NCBI RefSeq assembly: GCF_001686925.1
Contig: NZ_LVEN01000046.1
Location: 558,001 to 622,000, forward strand
Length of the DNA: 64,000 bases
Direction: 5' to 3'
Origin: Flavobacterium piscis
GTDB taxonomy: Bacteria > Bacteroidota > Bacteroidia > Flavobacteriales > Flavobacteriaceae
Both the position numbers and the translations under genes were made by a program. Position 1 is the first letter of the stretch. Each line of letters opens with the position of its first letter. A model generated the notes under the pieces. The model had not been told where the DNA came from, did not search any database, and saw nothing but the letters and a program-made list of their open reading frames with translations. Below, one piece after another: positions 25,205 to 34,689 of this stretch.

Positions 25205-25990
25205 ATGGAAAAAGTAAAAGCCAAAAAACATTTAGGACAACATTTCCTGAAAGACGAAAGTATCGCCAAAGCAATTGCAGATACTTTAAGTTTAAAAGGA
25301 TACGATGAGGTTTTAGAAATAGGACCGGGGATGGGTGTGTTGACTAAGTATTTGCTTGACAAACCCGTTAACACGCACGTGATTGAGATTGATGGAGAGT
25401 CTGTAGTGTATTTGGGTGAAAATTATCCAAAACTAAAAGATAAAATTATCTCTCAGGATTTCCTGAAATACAATATAAACGAGGTTTATGAAAATAAACA
25501 ATTCGCTATTATTGGAAATTTTCCTTATAATATTTCAACGCAAATCGTTTTTAGAACTTTAGAATTCAAACATCAGATTCCGGAATTTTCGGGGATGTTT
25601 CAAAAAGAAGTTGCTGAAAGAATTTGCGAGAAAAAAGGCTCAAAGGCTTATGGAATCTTATCCGTATTGGCCCAGGCTTTCTATGATACAGAGTATCTGT
25701 TTACCGTAGATGAAAACGTTTTTATTCCTCCGCCCAAGGTCAAGTCGGGTGTGATGAAAATGACCCGAAAGGAAGATTATAGCCTTCCGTGTGGTGAAAG
25801 GTTGTTTTTTACAGTTGTAAAAACTGCTTTTCAGCAAAGACGAAAAACATTACGTAACAGTTTGAAAACATTAAATTTATCTGATGAATTGCGATTAGAC
25901 ACTATCTTTGATAAGCGTCCTGAGCAGCTTAGCGTAGACGAATTTATTGTTTTGACTCAAAAAATAGAAGCCGATGGAGTTCAAAGTTAG
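25205..25990 (+). CDS. rsmA: 16S rRNA (adenine(1518)-N6/adenine(1519)-N6)-dimethyltransferase
   Basis: Dimethylates the two adjacent adenines in the 3'-terminal helix of 16S rRNA (the KsgA enzyme). The 261 residues start MEKVKAKKHLGQHFL. They carry the SAM-binding EIGPGMG (residues 38-44), the catalytic motif GNFPYNIS (residues 104-111) and a C-terminal helical domain with AFQQRRKTLRNSL. The ATG at 25205 was chosen; a GTG 27 nt upstream lies inside the repeat. The end overlaps mgtE by 17 nt, so the two are translationally coupled. Confidence 0.97.
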   Translation: MEKVKAKKHLGQHFLKDESIAKAIADTLSLKGYDEVLEIGPGMGVLTKYLLDKPVNTHVIEIDGESVVYLGENYPKLKDKIISQDFLKYNINEVYENKQFAIIGNFPYNISTQIVFRTLEFKHQIPEFSGMFQKEVAERICEKKGSKAYGILSVLAQAFYDTEYLFTVDENVFIPPPKVKSGVMKMTRKEDYSLPCGERLFFTVVKTAFQQRRKTLRNSLKTLNLSDELRLDTIFDKRPEQLSVDEFIVLTQKIEADGVQS

Positions 25991-27323
25991 CAAAGAATTA
26001 ATCCACCAGTTAGAAGAGCATATTGTTAATAAAAACGACAAGGCACTTGAAGTTTTATTGAATGATCTGCACCATGCCGATATAGCCGAAATCCTCGATG
26101 AACTGGATTTTGACGAGGCAACTTATATCTTTAAGGTTTTAGATAGTGATAAAACAGCCGAAATTCTTCTTGAACTGGAAGATGACCTGCGTGAAAACAT
26201 CTTAAGCCGACTTTCGCCGAAAGAAATTGCAGAGGAGCTTGATGAGCTTGAAACAAATGATGCGGCCGATATTATTGGTGAACTTTCTCAGGAAATAAAA
26301 GCCGAGGTAATCTCCGAGATGCTTGACGTAGAACACGCAAAAGACATTGTCGATTTGTTGCGTTACGACGAAAATTCTGCCGGTGGTTTGATGGGAAAAG
26401 AGTTGGTAAAAGTCAATGAAAACTGGAATGTGCTAACTTGTGTAAAAGAAATGCGTATTCAGGCAGAAAATGTTTCAAGAGTACACTCTATTTATGTTGT
26501 TGATGATGAAAACCGCTTAAAGGGGAGATTATCATTAAAAGATTTATTGACAACTTCTACCAAAACTCAAATTGGTGACATTTATATCCGAAAATTAAAT
26601 TTTGTAAACGTAGATACCGAAGATGTTGAGGTAGCACGTATCATGCAAAAATACGATTTGGAGGCAATTCCGGTTGTAGATGAACTTGGACGTTTAGTAG
26701 GAAGGATTACTATTGATGACATTTTAGATGTGATAAAGGATGAGGCAGATAAAGATTATCAGTTAGCGGCAGGTATTACACAGGACGTAGAATCTAATGA
26801 TAGCGTTCTTGAACTTACAAAAGCACGTTTGCCATGGCTTTTAATAGGTATGGTGATCGAAATTGTGGCGTCGTTTGTATTAAAAGGAAACGAAGCTACG
26901 TTTCAAAAATATTCAACCTTAATTATTTTTGTACCGTTACTTTCTGCAACCGCAGGAAATATTGGTGTTCAGGCATCGGCAATTGTGGTGCAGGGATTGG
27001 CAAACGGAACGCTGAAAGAATTTAGCAGAGGTTATTTTAGTAAAGAAATTAGTGTTTCTATGATTTCAGGAACTATCATATCATTACTTTTATTGGCCTA
27101 TCATTCTGTAATGTACCAGCAATATTTGGTGGGAATTGCGATTTCAATTTCGATGATTGTAGTAATTTTATTTGCTGCGACTTTAGGAACTCTGGTGCCG
27201 CTATTTTTACATAAAAATAAAATTGACCCTGCAATCGCAACGGGTCCGTTTATTACTACAACCAATGACGTATTTGGAATTATGCTCTATTTTGGAGTAG
27301 CCAAATTGATTCTTGGTTTCTAA
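25974..27323 (+). CDS. mgtE: Magnesium transporter MgtE
   Basis: A 449-residue Mg2+ channel of the inner membrane. Domain order: an N-terminal superhelical domain with Asp/Glu-rich repeats (residues about 10-130), a pair of CBS domains (about 135-255) that sense Mg2+, a linker helix and five transmembrane helices (about 283-449). The pore region has SATAGNIGVQASA, and the last helices have GPFITTTNDVFG, both typical of MgtE. It overlaps the rsmA end. Confidence 0.95.
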   Translation: MEFKVSKELIHQLEEHIVNKNDKALEVLLNDLHHADIAEILDELDFDEATYIFKVLDSDKTAEILLELEDDLRENILSRLSPKEIAEELDELETNDAADIIGELSQEIKAEVISEMLDVEHAKDIVDLLRYDENSAGGLMGKELVKVNENWNVLTCVKEMRIQAENVSRVHSIYVVDDENRLKGRLSLKDLLTTSTKTQIGDIYIRKLNFVNVDTEDVEVARIMQKYDLEAIPVVDELGRLVGRITIDDILDVIKDEADKDYQLAAGITQDVESNDSVLELTKARLPWLLIGMVIEIVASFVLKGNEATFQKYSTLIIFVPLLSATAGNIGVQASAIVVQGLANGTLKEFSRGYFSKEISVSMISGTIISLLLLAYHSVMYQQYLVGIAISISMIVVILFAATLGTLVPLFLHKNKIDPAIATGPFITTTNDVFGIMLYFGVAKLILGF

Positions 27324-27423
27324 GTTTTTGCAACAAATTAGTAGAATGCAGTGATTTAAGATCTGTAAAATCTGTGTAATTTGTGGCTGAAAAATATGCT
27401 ATTAACCAGCCAATAAATAAGCA

Positions 27424-28200
27424 ATGAAAGTACATATAATAGGGGGAGGAAATCTTGGGGTTTCTATAGCCTTGGGAATTGCTAAATTCTCCAAAAACAA
27501 CCAGGTTACCGTTACAAGAAGAAACATCACCAGTATTCAGTATTTAACAGAGTACGGAATTACAGTTTCATCAGATAATAAACATAATATTCAGGAGGCC
27601 GATGTGGTGATTTTAACCATAAAACCGTATCAGGTCGATATTGTTTTGGCTGAAATTTTGCCGGCAATTCAAGGCAAAACAATTGCTTCGGCAGTAAGCG
27701 GTTTATCTTTGGATGTACTTCAGGAAAAAACAAACAATGCTTTTCCGGTAATTCGTATTATGCCCAATATCGCCGCACAGTTTGGCGAATCGGCAACTTG
27801 TATTTCTTTTCCTGAAAAGGACAGAGAAAAAGCTTTGCCAATTGTTGACTTGTTTCAGGATTTAGGAACTGCCCCAGTAATCGACGAAAAGCTGATGGAT
27901 GCAGCAACAGTTCTTGGAGCATGCGGAACAGCTTATGCTTTAAGATATATTCGTGCTTCGATGCAAGCGGGAATCGAAATAGGTTTTGATTCTCAAACAG
28001 CATTAGCCATTGCAGCACAAACTGTAAAAGGAGCTGCAAAAATGTTACTGGAGGAAAAAGTACACCCTGAACAATTAATCGATCGTGTAACAACTCCGCA
28101 AGGCTGTACAATCGTAGGATTGAATGAAATGGAACACAATGGCTTTAGTTCATCTTTAATAAAAGGTATTAAAACTTCTTTGAAACAAATCAAAGGTTAG
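27424..28200 (+). CDS. proC: Pyrroline-5-carboxylate reductase
   Basis: Catalyses the last step of proline synthesis, the NAD(P)H-dependent reduction of 1-pyrroline-5-carboxylate. The 258 residues begin with the Rossmann GGGNLG (residues 7-12). The C-terminal dimerisation domain holds the family signature VTTPQGCTIVGL and QAGIEIGFD. The length is slightly shorter than the E. coli enzyme (269) but complete. It has a strong terminator 26 nt downstream. Confidence 0.95.
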   Translation: MKVHIIGGGNLGVSIALGIAKFSKNNQVTVTRRNITSIQYLTEYGITVSSDNKHNIQEADVVILTIKPYQVDIVLAEILPAIQGKTIASAVSGLSLDVLQEKTNNAFPVIRIMPNIAAQFGESATCISFPEKDREKALPIVDLFQDLGTAPVIDEKLMDAATVLGACGTAYALRYIRASMQAGIEIGFDSQTALAIAAQTVKGAAKMLLEEKVHPEQLIDRVTTPQGCTIVGLNEMEHNGFSSSLIKGIKTSLKQIKG

Positions 28201-28225
28201 TTTTTAAAGAAATTCAAATATTTTA

Positions 28226-28268
28226 AAAATCCCAAATTCCAACTTTGTTGAGGTTTGGGATTTTTTTT
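28226..28268 (+). terminator. Terminator of proC
   Basis: AAAATCCCAAA (28226-28236) pairs with TTTGGGATTTT (28254-28264), followed by a run of nine T. Confidence 0.85.
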
Positions 28269-28285
28269 TATTTTTGAGATGCTAG

Positions 28286-28404
28286 TTATCGTCATAGTTT
28301 GTCACTTCGACGCTAAGAAGTCACACTAGAAACTCCGCAAAGAAACTTGTCAATCTTTGTCGAATTCCGCGTGTGATTTCTCTCTTCGGTCGAAATGGCA
28401 ATAT
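28286..28404. repeat. Imperfect palindrome (TGTCACTTCGAC / GTCGAAATGGCA type)
   Basis: Left end TTTGTCACTTCGACGC, right end TCGGTCGAAATGGCAA. Within the arms AAGTCACAC and GTGTGATTT pair, and the middle contains AAACTTGTCAATCTTTG. The block has the layout of a short palindromic repeat family. There is no gene between proC and the cytochrome. Confidence 0.55.
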
Positions 28405-28420
28405 TGTAGTTAATTGGAAT

Positions 28421-28831
28421 TTAATAACGTGTTCTTGAACAATAATCTATTATTAATGCAAGATTTTCTTCATTTACAAAATCTTTAAACATCGTTCTGT
28501 GATAATCTAATCCTAATTTCTCAATTTTAGTACTGTCAATTTTGTGGTTTTTACCAATCATCCATTTTGTAATTACAAGTGAATCTATGTTGCGAAGTGC
28601 TGGTCCGGTACTTCTTGCGTCTAGTTTGTGACACGCTGCACAATTTGAATTGAAAATTTCTCTTCCCTTTGTTTCATTTTCTGTTAAATCAGGATTTCCG
28701 CAATACGCAGGAACAGGCATTGCGCAAACTAAATAAGTAGGTTGATAAGTTTTTATTTCATAGAATATAAATCCGGTAAGTAGGGTGATAAGTAAAACTG
28801 AAAAGAGAAGTATTTGACGGATTTTATTCAT
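28421..28831 (-). CDS. Membrane-anchored cytochrome c
   Basis: A 136-residue protein with an N-terminal hydrophobic anchor (residues about 6-25). It carries one class I cytochrome c motif, CAACH (Cys64, Cys67, His68), for covalent haem attachment, followed by RSTGPAL. The axial Met is likely Met114 in HRTMFKDF. It acts in the periplasm in electron transfer. Its neighbours do not show the partner oxidase. It lies 46 nt downstream of a lipoprotein gene. Confidence 0.85.
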   Translation of the reverse strand: MNKIRQILLFSVLLITLLTGFIFYEIKTYQPTYLVCAMPVPAYCGNPDLTENETKGREIFNSNCAACHKLDARSTGPALRNIDSLVITKWMIGKNHKIDSTKIEKLGLDYHRTMFKDFVNEENLALIIDYCSRTRY

Positions 28832-28877
28832 TTGCAGCTTTAGTTACTTGGAATTTGGAATTTCAAAAGATTGGAAT

Positions 28878-29420
28878 TTATTTCTTAATCAGCTGTATAT
28901 ATTTCCTGCCACATTCTGAAAGCTTAGTATAAGAATTCATAGCGTTTCCGTAATTCTGAATCGTGAGAGTATCTTTGGTGTAGCTAGCGCCAATTCCTAC
29001 AGGGATTTTTAATTCTTGAGAATTTGTTCCTGAATCAGCGATAGAATCATTTTCTTCTTCACGGCTAATGTCACCTTCATATTCGTCCCATTCGATGCCT
29101 TCTAAAACGATAATTTTCTCTCCGGATTCGTTGGTTGTTAGATTGGCAATACCTTTTAATTCTCGAATTTTTGTTTTTAGAAAATAAGAATAGCTCGTTT
29201 TCGTTTTGCTTATTTCAATCGAAATTTGGCACTCATCACTATTATCGGATTCCGGTTGTGTTTCATATACACCTTCAATCAATTCTTTATTTGTGTTTGT
29301 TTGAAGTGAAACTTTTGATGTAGAAGCATCTTTTTCGATTGCAGGTTTTGGTTTATTATTGCAGGCCAAAACTAGCAATGCAAGTAAAAATACAGCCGTA
29401 ATTTTAGATATCGAATTCAT
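28878..29420 (-). CDS. Lipoprotein of unknown function
   Basis: A 180-residue protein with lipobox LVLAC (Cys20) and a Lys-rich linker. The mature domain has strands with YSYFLKTKIRELKGIANL and an acidic loop (WDEYEGDISREEENDS). It ends in CGRKYIQLIKK. No family is recognised. It is 4 nt downstream of nhaA, so probably transcribed with it. Confidence 0.7.
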   Translation of the reverse strand: MNSISKITAVFLLALLVLACNNKPKPAIEKDASTSKVSLQTNTNKELIEGVYETQPESDNSDECQISIEISKTKTSYSYFLKTKIRELKGIANLTTNESGEKIIVLEGIEWDEYEGDISREEENDSIADSGTNSQELKIPVGIGASYTKDTLTIQNYGNAMNSYTKLSECGRKYIQLIKK

Positions 29421-29424
29421 AAAA

Positions 29425-30570
29425 TCAAGTGGTTTTATTTCTTGTCAAAATATATTTCAAATAAACAAATCCAAAGATTCCGGAAAGTACGGATGCAATA
29501 AGGATAGCTATTTTAGAAAAAACAATAACTTCAGGATCTTTAAAGGCTAAAAGTGTAATAAAAATAGACATTGTAAAACCTATTCCGCCCAACATTCCTG
29601 CGCCTAAAATATGTGCCCATTTTAGACTTTTTGGCAAAGCACATAAGCCGGCACTTACTCCAATCGAAGAAAAAAGTACAATTCCTAATGGCTTTCCTAT
29701 TACTAAACCAAGAATAATACCATATGTATTAGGATGATTTAGCCCCTGATGCCAGTCAGATTCTATAGCGATGCATGTATTGGCAATAGCAAATAGCGGT
29801 AAAATGACAAAAGCAACAGGTTTATGTAAAAAGTGCTGCAGTTTATAGGAAGAAGATTTTTCTCCGCCATCTCCAAAAGGGATGACAAAAGCCAATATAA
29901 CACCGGTAATGGTAGCGTGAACACCAGAATTAAGCATAAAGTACCACATGGCAATTCCTCCAACTAAATAAGGAATCAGGTTTTGAATTTTCATTCGATT
30001 CAAAATAAACAAGAAGCCCCATATTCCTAAAGCAATGGCAAGATTTATAAATGCAATTGAGGTGGTGTAAAATATAGCAATAACTATAATAGCTCCCAGA
30101 TCATCAATAACTGCCAAGGCGGTTAAAAAAACTTTTAATGATGCCGGAACTCTTTTTCCTAAAAGAGATAAAATTCCAATGGCAAACGCTATATCAGTTG
30201 CCATAGGAATTCCTGCTCCGTTTTGTGTTGCAGTTCCAAAATTTAAAGCCAGGAAAATAGCCGCGGGAACCAGCATTCCACCAAAAGCCGCCATAATTGG
30301 TAATGAAGCGTTTTTTATGCTGGATAATTCACCATGATATATTTCGCGCTCCAATTCTAAACCAATCAGCAAAAAGAAAATCGTCATCAAGCCATCGTTA
30401 ATCCAGTGTGTGATCGAATGACCGCCTAAGTCTTTTTCCCAAAAAGCAATATAATCTGTCTGAACAGCAGAATTCGCCAAGTAAAGCGATATAATCGTAA
30501 CAAATAGTAAGAGTAATCCTCCTGATTTTTCGTTGTCAAAAAAGGCTTTAAAAGTCTTGGTTAGTTTCAT
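29425..30570 (-). CDS. nhaA: Na+/H+ antiporter NhaA
   Basis: Inner-membrane antiporter that exchanges Na+ for H+ in pH and salt homeostasis. The 381 residues include about twelve helices. The ion-binding aspartates are in AVIDDLGAI (Asp156 and Asp157), and Asp126 in MATDIAFAIG corresponds to Asp133 of E. coli NhaA. The helix with LIGLELERE is also conserved. Its own promoter element lies 55 nt upstream. The downstream lipoprotein gene is 4 nt away. Confidence 0.96.
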   Translation of the reverse strand: MKLTKTFKAFFDNEKSGGLLLLFVTIISLYLANSAVQTDYIAFWEKDLGGHSITHWINDGLMTIFFLLIGLELEREIYHGELSSIKNASLPIMAAFGGMLVPAAIFLALNFGTATQNGAGIPMATDIAFAIGILSLLGKRVPASLKVFLTALAVIDDLGAIIVIAIFYTTSIAFINLAIALGIWGFLFILNRMKIQNLIPYLVGGIAMWYFMLNSGVHATITGVILAFVIPFGDGGEKSSSYKLQHFLHKPVAFVILPLFAIANTCIAIESDWHQGLNHPNTYGIILGLVIGKPLGIVLFSSIGVSAGLCALPKSLKWAHILGAGMLGGIGFTMSIFITLLAFKDPEVIVFSKIAILIASVLSGIFGFVYLKYILTRNKTT

Positions 30571-30624
30571 TGCGGAGGTTTCTGAAGATTTAAAAAAGAG
30601 AAATTTTCTCTATTCGTATTTATT

Positions 30625-30632
30625 CAAAGTTA
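30625..30632 (-). promoter_or_regulatory. -7 promoter element of nhaA
   Basis: CAAAGTTA on the plus strand reads TAACTTTG on the minus strand, a TAnnTTTG match. It lies 55 nt upstream of the nhaA start, in the divergent gap with the lipoprotein gene at 30799. Confidence 0.45.
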
Positions 30633-30798
30633 AAAAAAATCTCACCAATAAAAAATTCAGCAGGTTTCTATTTGACTTTACAACATTTTTAAAATAAATT
30701 TTGATGCTTTTTAGAAGCTTTTTAATCGTTGTTGATTTAAGAAAAAACTTAAAAAAATAATAGTATTTTCGTGCTTCTTAATAACCAAAACCACCGTA

Positions 30799-32328
30799 AT
30801 GAACTATAAAATAGGTCTATCTCGCGCTTTAATACTTTTTTTTATTCTCATTCAAATTTCATGTAAAAAAGAAAACACTCAAAATGATGGGGAAATCTCT
30901 GAAAAAAAGCCCATTCCTGTAAGTATTGACAAAAACTATCAAAAGGATGAGCCGATAACCTGCAATGAAAAACTGAAAGTTAAATCAGTTATTCATTTTT
31001 CGAAAAAATACAATTCACCCGAATTATGGCAATATAAATGGGATATGAAAACCGGATCTCTTGAAGGCGTTCATGCATTAGCCAACGGAAATATGCTTTT
31101 CGTTATCGAAGAAAGTGATGAAAATCGTAACAATACAGCTGCTTTTGTTTTAATACTCGATAAAGAAGGGAAAGAAATAAAAAAGCAAAAACTGGCATTA
31201 AAACCTAAAACAAAGTATGAACTTTTTACCACTCAGGTTGAAACAGACAATCAGGGCGGGTTTACATTATTTATCAAAAAAGAAGATAGAACTTTAACTC
31301 AGTCTGTTGAAGAACAAACTGGAGAAGGAAGAGTGCGCTATAACTTAAAAGAATATCATATCGATAAACTAAAATTTAATAATACCTACTCAGGTTATGA
31401 AACGGTTAGTAAATCAATGGAATCGATATTCCTAAAATCTTTTCAGGAAAAAGGTATTTCGTATATACCAACAGGTAATTTTTCTGTAGAATATCTAAAA
31501 GGTAAAATCTGTGTTTATGGACAAGTTGGAAAGTCTGAAGTGGAGCAAATGCCGTTTGTCGCAATACTCGACACTAATCTTAAACTTGTAAAAATGAATG
31601 TTTTTGAGCAGTACGTAGATACGAAAATAGATAAAATAAAATTGAATAGTGATGGCGGTTTGTATATCGAAGGAATAGAAAACACAAGTGCCGATGGTTC
31701 CTATTATGCAACGAATAAAAGATTTACAATAAACTCAGATTTAAAAGTTACTGCAGACAAGTCAGATAAAGAACCTTATGAATCTGTTTATCGCGGACCA
31801 TCGGCACCTGAGGAAAGTGATGAAGAGGAAAGCGAAACAGAAACTTCTGCAACAGAAACCCAGGAATCTGTTGTTGAACCAGCAAAAGAAGAAACCTGGT
31901 CGACGGTTACATTTTATAAAGATGAAGTAAAAAAGGAAACGTATAACTTTAAGCAAAAAGGAATGTTTTCGAATAAAATCATATTCGAAAAACTGAGTTC
32001 CGATAATACAGCTTTATGGCAAATACAATTTGTATTCCCGGATAATTACGAAGTACCGTATATCAATAGTGCAGAAGGATTTAAACGTGCCAATGGAGAT
32101 TTTGTGTTTTGGTTGTACTTAACGGAGAAATCTAATGGAGATGAAAAACAAAGCGTGGCAATTTTCGTGATAAATAAAGAGGGACGTCTAATTCGTCAGT
32201 TTCAAACACCGGGTTATGCTGCGCTTACTGAGTTTAGAATGACAGAATCAAATGGTCAGCTAACGACAGGAGTGATAAAATACGATTCGCCATATGTGTT
32301 CTATTCGTTTGCTTATCTTTTAGACTAA
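30799..32328 (+). CDS. Large lipoprotein of unknown function
   Basis: A 509-residue protein with lipobox IQISC (Cys22), followed by KKEN. The mature part shows repeated beta-strand blocks with a WQ-containing motif early (LWQYKWDMKTGS) and late (LWQIQFVFPD), as expected for a beta-propeller-like fold. A Glu/Ser/Thr-rich linker (residues about 335-365, EESDEEESETETSATETQ) separates two halves. No enzyme motif is seen. The gene is divergent from nhaA. Confidence 0.72.
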   Translation: MNYKIGLSRALILFFILIQISCKKENTQNDGEISEKKPIPVSIDKNYQKDEPITCNEKLKVKSVIHFSKKYNSPELWQYKWDMKTGSLEGVHALANGNMLFVIEESDENRNNTAAFVLILDKEGKEIKKQKLALKPKTKYELFTTQVETDNQGGFTLFIKKEDRTLTQSVEEQTGEGRVRYNLKEYHIDKLKFNNTYSGYETVSKSMESIFLKSFQEKGISYIPTGNFSVEYLKGKICVYGQVGKSEVEQMPFVAILDTNLKLVKMNVFEQYVDTKIDKIKLNSDGGLYIEGIENTSADGSYYATNKRFTINSDLKVTADKSDKEPYESVYRGPSAPEESDEEESETETSATETQESVVEPAKEETWSTVTFYKDEVKKETYNFKQKGMFSNKIIFEKLSSDNTALWQIQFVFPDNYEVPYINSAEGFKRANGDFVFWLYLTEKSNGDEKQSVAIFVINKEGRLIRQFQTPGYAALTEFRMTESNGQLTTGVIKYDSPYVFYSFAYLLD

Positions 32329-32411
32329 TCAAAAAATATTTTAATACCATTTTTGGCTTGCTTTACATTTTGTTCGATGAGTTATGAAAGGAAAATATAA
32401 AGAATTAGCCG

Positions 32412-32419
32412 TATTTTTG
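32412..32419 (+). promoter_or_regulatory. -7 promoter element of the D-2-hydroxyacid dehydrogenase
   Basis: TATTTTTG matches TAnnTTTG and lies 20 nt before the ATG at 32440. Confidence 0.5.
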
Positions 32420-32439
32420 TCCCCATAAAAACAACTACA

Positions 32440-33387
32440 ATGAGCATAAAAATTCTGCATATCGACAGTAATAACCCAATTCTTTGGCAACAATTAGAAG
32501 ATGCCGGTTTTGAAAACCACGCCGATTTTAAATCTTCGAAAGAAGAAATCGAGGCTAAAATTCAGGATTATAACGGAATCGTAATTCGAAGCCGTTTTAA
32601 AATTGATAAAACCTTTCTTGACAAAGCGACCAGGTTGCAGTTTATTGCCAGAGTGGGCGCGGGATTAGAAAGTATCGATTGTGATTATGCCGAAACAAAA
32701 AAGATTCATTTAATTGCGGCTCCGGAAGGTAATCGCAACGCTGTTGCAGAACATTCATTGGGTGTAATTTTATCTTTATTTAATAATTTGAATCAGGCCG
32801 ACGCCGAAATTAAAGCGGGACAATGGAATCGTGAAAGTAATCGCGGTCATGAATTAGATGGCAAAACAGTAGGGATTATTGGTTATGGAAACATGGGGAA
32901 AGCTTTCGCTAAAAAACTTCGTGGTTTTGAGACGGAGGTTATTTTTTATGACATCTTAGAAAATATTGGTGACGAAAACGCCAGACAAGTTTCATTACAC
33001 GAATTGCAACAAAAAGCAGATGTATTGAGTTTGCATCTTCCGTGGACTCCCGAGACGGATAAAATGGTTAATACTAATTTTATAAATGCTTTTGCAAAGC
33101 CATTTTGGATTGTAAATACATCGCGCGGTAAAAATATCGTAACGGCAGATTTGGTAGCGGCAATGAAGTCTAAAAAGATTTTAGGTGCAGGTTTGGATGT
33201 TTTAGAGTATGAAAAATTATCCTTTGAAACTTTATTTCAGGATAAAAATACTCCAGAAGCTTTTCAGTATCTTTTAGAAGCTAAGAATGTATTGCTAACG
33301 CCTCATATTGCCGGTTGGACTTTTGAAAGTCACGAACGTCTGGCGCAGGTAATTGTCGATAAAATCAAGGCACTTTACTCAAAGTAA
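32440..33387 (+). CDS. D-2-hydroxyacid dehydrogenase (SerA-like)
   Basis: A 315-residue NAD-dependent dehydrogenase of the D-2-hydroxyacid family. The Rossmann motif IGYGNMGKAF is at about residues 147-156. The catalytic Arg is in NTSRG, and the catalytic His is in LTPHIAGW. The Glu of the triad should be in LDVLEYE. Substrates in this family include phosphoglycerate, glyoxylate and other 2-oxoacids. A typical SerA C-terminal ACT domain is absent, so 3-phosphoglycerate is possible but not shown. Confidence 0.9.
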   Translation: MSIKILHIDSNNPILWQQLEDAGFENHADFKSSKEEIEAKIQDYNGIVIRSRFKIDKTFLDKATRLQFIARVGAGLESIDCDYAETKKIHLIAAPEGNRNAVAEHSLGVILSLFNNLNQADAEIKAGQWNRESNRGHELDGKTVGIIGYGNMGKAFAKKLRGFETEVIFYDILENIGDENARQVSLHELQQKADVLSLHLPWTPETDKMVNTNFINAFAKPFWIVNTSRGKNIVTADLVAAMKSKKILGAGLDVLEYEKLSFETLFQDKNTPEAFQYLLEAKNVLLTPHIAGWTFESHERLAQVIVDKIKALYSK

Positions 33388-33570
33388 GCAGGATAGGAGA
33401 TCGCAGAGTTTTGTTTGTCTTTTTTTTGGAATTTTATAACGAGTTTTTTCTGTATAATTTGCATGAGATAATTAGTTTATAAGGTTAATTTTTAATAATA
33501 TTGTCTCCAAAAATAAGGAGTAGCCGAAAATCCGAAGAGTAGGAATTAACCAATTAATTTAATAAATAAA

Positions 33571-33951
33571 ATGGAGAACAATTTTACAGAGACATCAAAT
33601 AATTTTAACGAAATTCCAGAATTTAAAGTAGATCCTATTATGGTATTGCTTTTTAGTATTTTATCTTGCGGATTATATTTAATCTATTGGAATATTAAGG
33701 TGTCTGAAGTTTTTAATGCTGTTGCAGGAAGAGAAGTTATTTCGCAGCCTATCGCAATTTTTGCGGGATGTTGTATGCCGGTAAATATTTATTTTTATTA
33801 CTTGGCTGGTAAAGAAGCATTGCCAAAAGTATATGAAAGAACAGGAGAGCTTCAAAAAGATCAGTCTACTTTATTAATTGTTTTAGGATTCTTTTTTCCT
33901 TTTGCAGCTGCAATGATCGTACAAGGTGATATCAACAGATTATACAAATAA
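33571..33951 (+). CDS. Small membrane protein with DUF4234-like features
   Basis: A 126-residue protein with two or three hydrophobic segments. Residues about 22-42 (MVLLFSILSCGLYLIYWNIKVSE) match the DUF4234 pattern, a helix ending GLYLIYW followed by polar residues. Another hydrophobic segment is at about 60-75 (AGCCMPVNIYFYY), and the C-terminal helix ends with GDINRLYK. Its role is unknown. The following gene begins inside its last codons, in another frame. Confidence 0.75.
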   Translation: MENNFTETSNNFNEIPEFKVDPIMVLLFSILSCGLYLIYWNIKVSEVFNAVAGREVISQPIAIFAGCCMPVNIYFYYLAGKEALPKVYERTGELQKDQSTLLIVLGFFFPFAAAMIVQGDINRLYK

Positions 33952-34390
33952 TAGCAGAGTAAAGCGTAAAGTTTACGGAATTATCGGTGCAGCAATTACA
34001 CTGATAATTCCGTTTTTCTTAATGCTTAACAACCACAATGATCATTTAGAGACAGATCAGTCGTTTTGTCCTTTTAAGATGATTTCAGGTTTTCCCTGTC
34101 CGGGTTGTGGGATAACAAAATCTTTAGTGTATTTCTATCACGGAGATATTTATAAAAGTGTTAGTTATCATATTTTAGGGCCTTTTGTTATTGTATTTTG
34201 CTGGCTGACTATTATTATACTGACCACAGAAATCATTACCAAAAAAGAATATTTTACAGGGCTTTTATACAATCGAAAATTAGCCTATAATATGGCTTAT
34301 TTTCTCGCCTTTTATCATTTGATACGATTAGTGTTATTTGTTAGAAATAATTCTTTTGATGATATCTTACATCAGTCGATTTGGTTTTAA
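33926..34390 (+). CDS. DUF2752 family membrane protein
   Basis: A 154-residue protein with the DUF2752 signature: FCPFKMISGFPCPGCGITK (Cys-rich CPxCG), then helices about residues 70-90, 110-130 and 138-152. The function is unknown; the Cys pattern suggests a metal or disulfide site. The start is taken as the GTG at 33926, overlapping the preceding gene by 26 nt; a later start is possible but no ATG falls before the signature. The pairing with a DUF4234-like gene recurs in Bacteroidota to my recollection. Confidence 0.78.
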   Translation: MISTDYTNNSRVKRKVYGIIGAAITLIIPFFLMLNNHNDHLETDQSFCPFKMISGFPCPGCGITKSLVYFYHGDIYKSVSYHILGPFVIVFCWLTIIILTTEIITKKEYFTGLLYNRKLAYNMAYFLAFYHLIRLVLFVRNNSFDDILHQSIWF

Positions 34391-34398
34391 AATAAAGG

Positions 34399-34432
34399 AA
34401 TCCCATTTGTGAAACAAATGGGATTTTTTTTT
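34399..34432 (+). terminator. Terminator after the DUF2752 gene
   Basis: AATCCCATTTGT (34399-34410) pairs with ACAAATGGGATT (from 34414), followed by a run of T. The rest of the 299-base gap to 34690 is AT-rich with no gene. Confidence 0.85.
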
Positions 34433-34689
34433 GAGTGTCCCGCTCACAAAATTTAGCAGACAATTTTAAAAAATGTACTTTATAACTTTAAACTCGTCAT
34501 TGAGCTGATCTAAACGAGAAAAACGCTCATTCTATAAATGAAATTATAAATTACTTTTTCATGAGTTTCGACATAAGTTCCTACTAACTGAAATTAAAAA
34601 GCATTATTTTAGTTTAAACTTAATAATGTTTTCTTGATAAAACGTTACTTAAAGTGTAATTTTAATTTGAAAATAATAAATATACAAAC

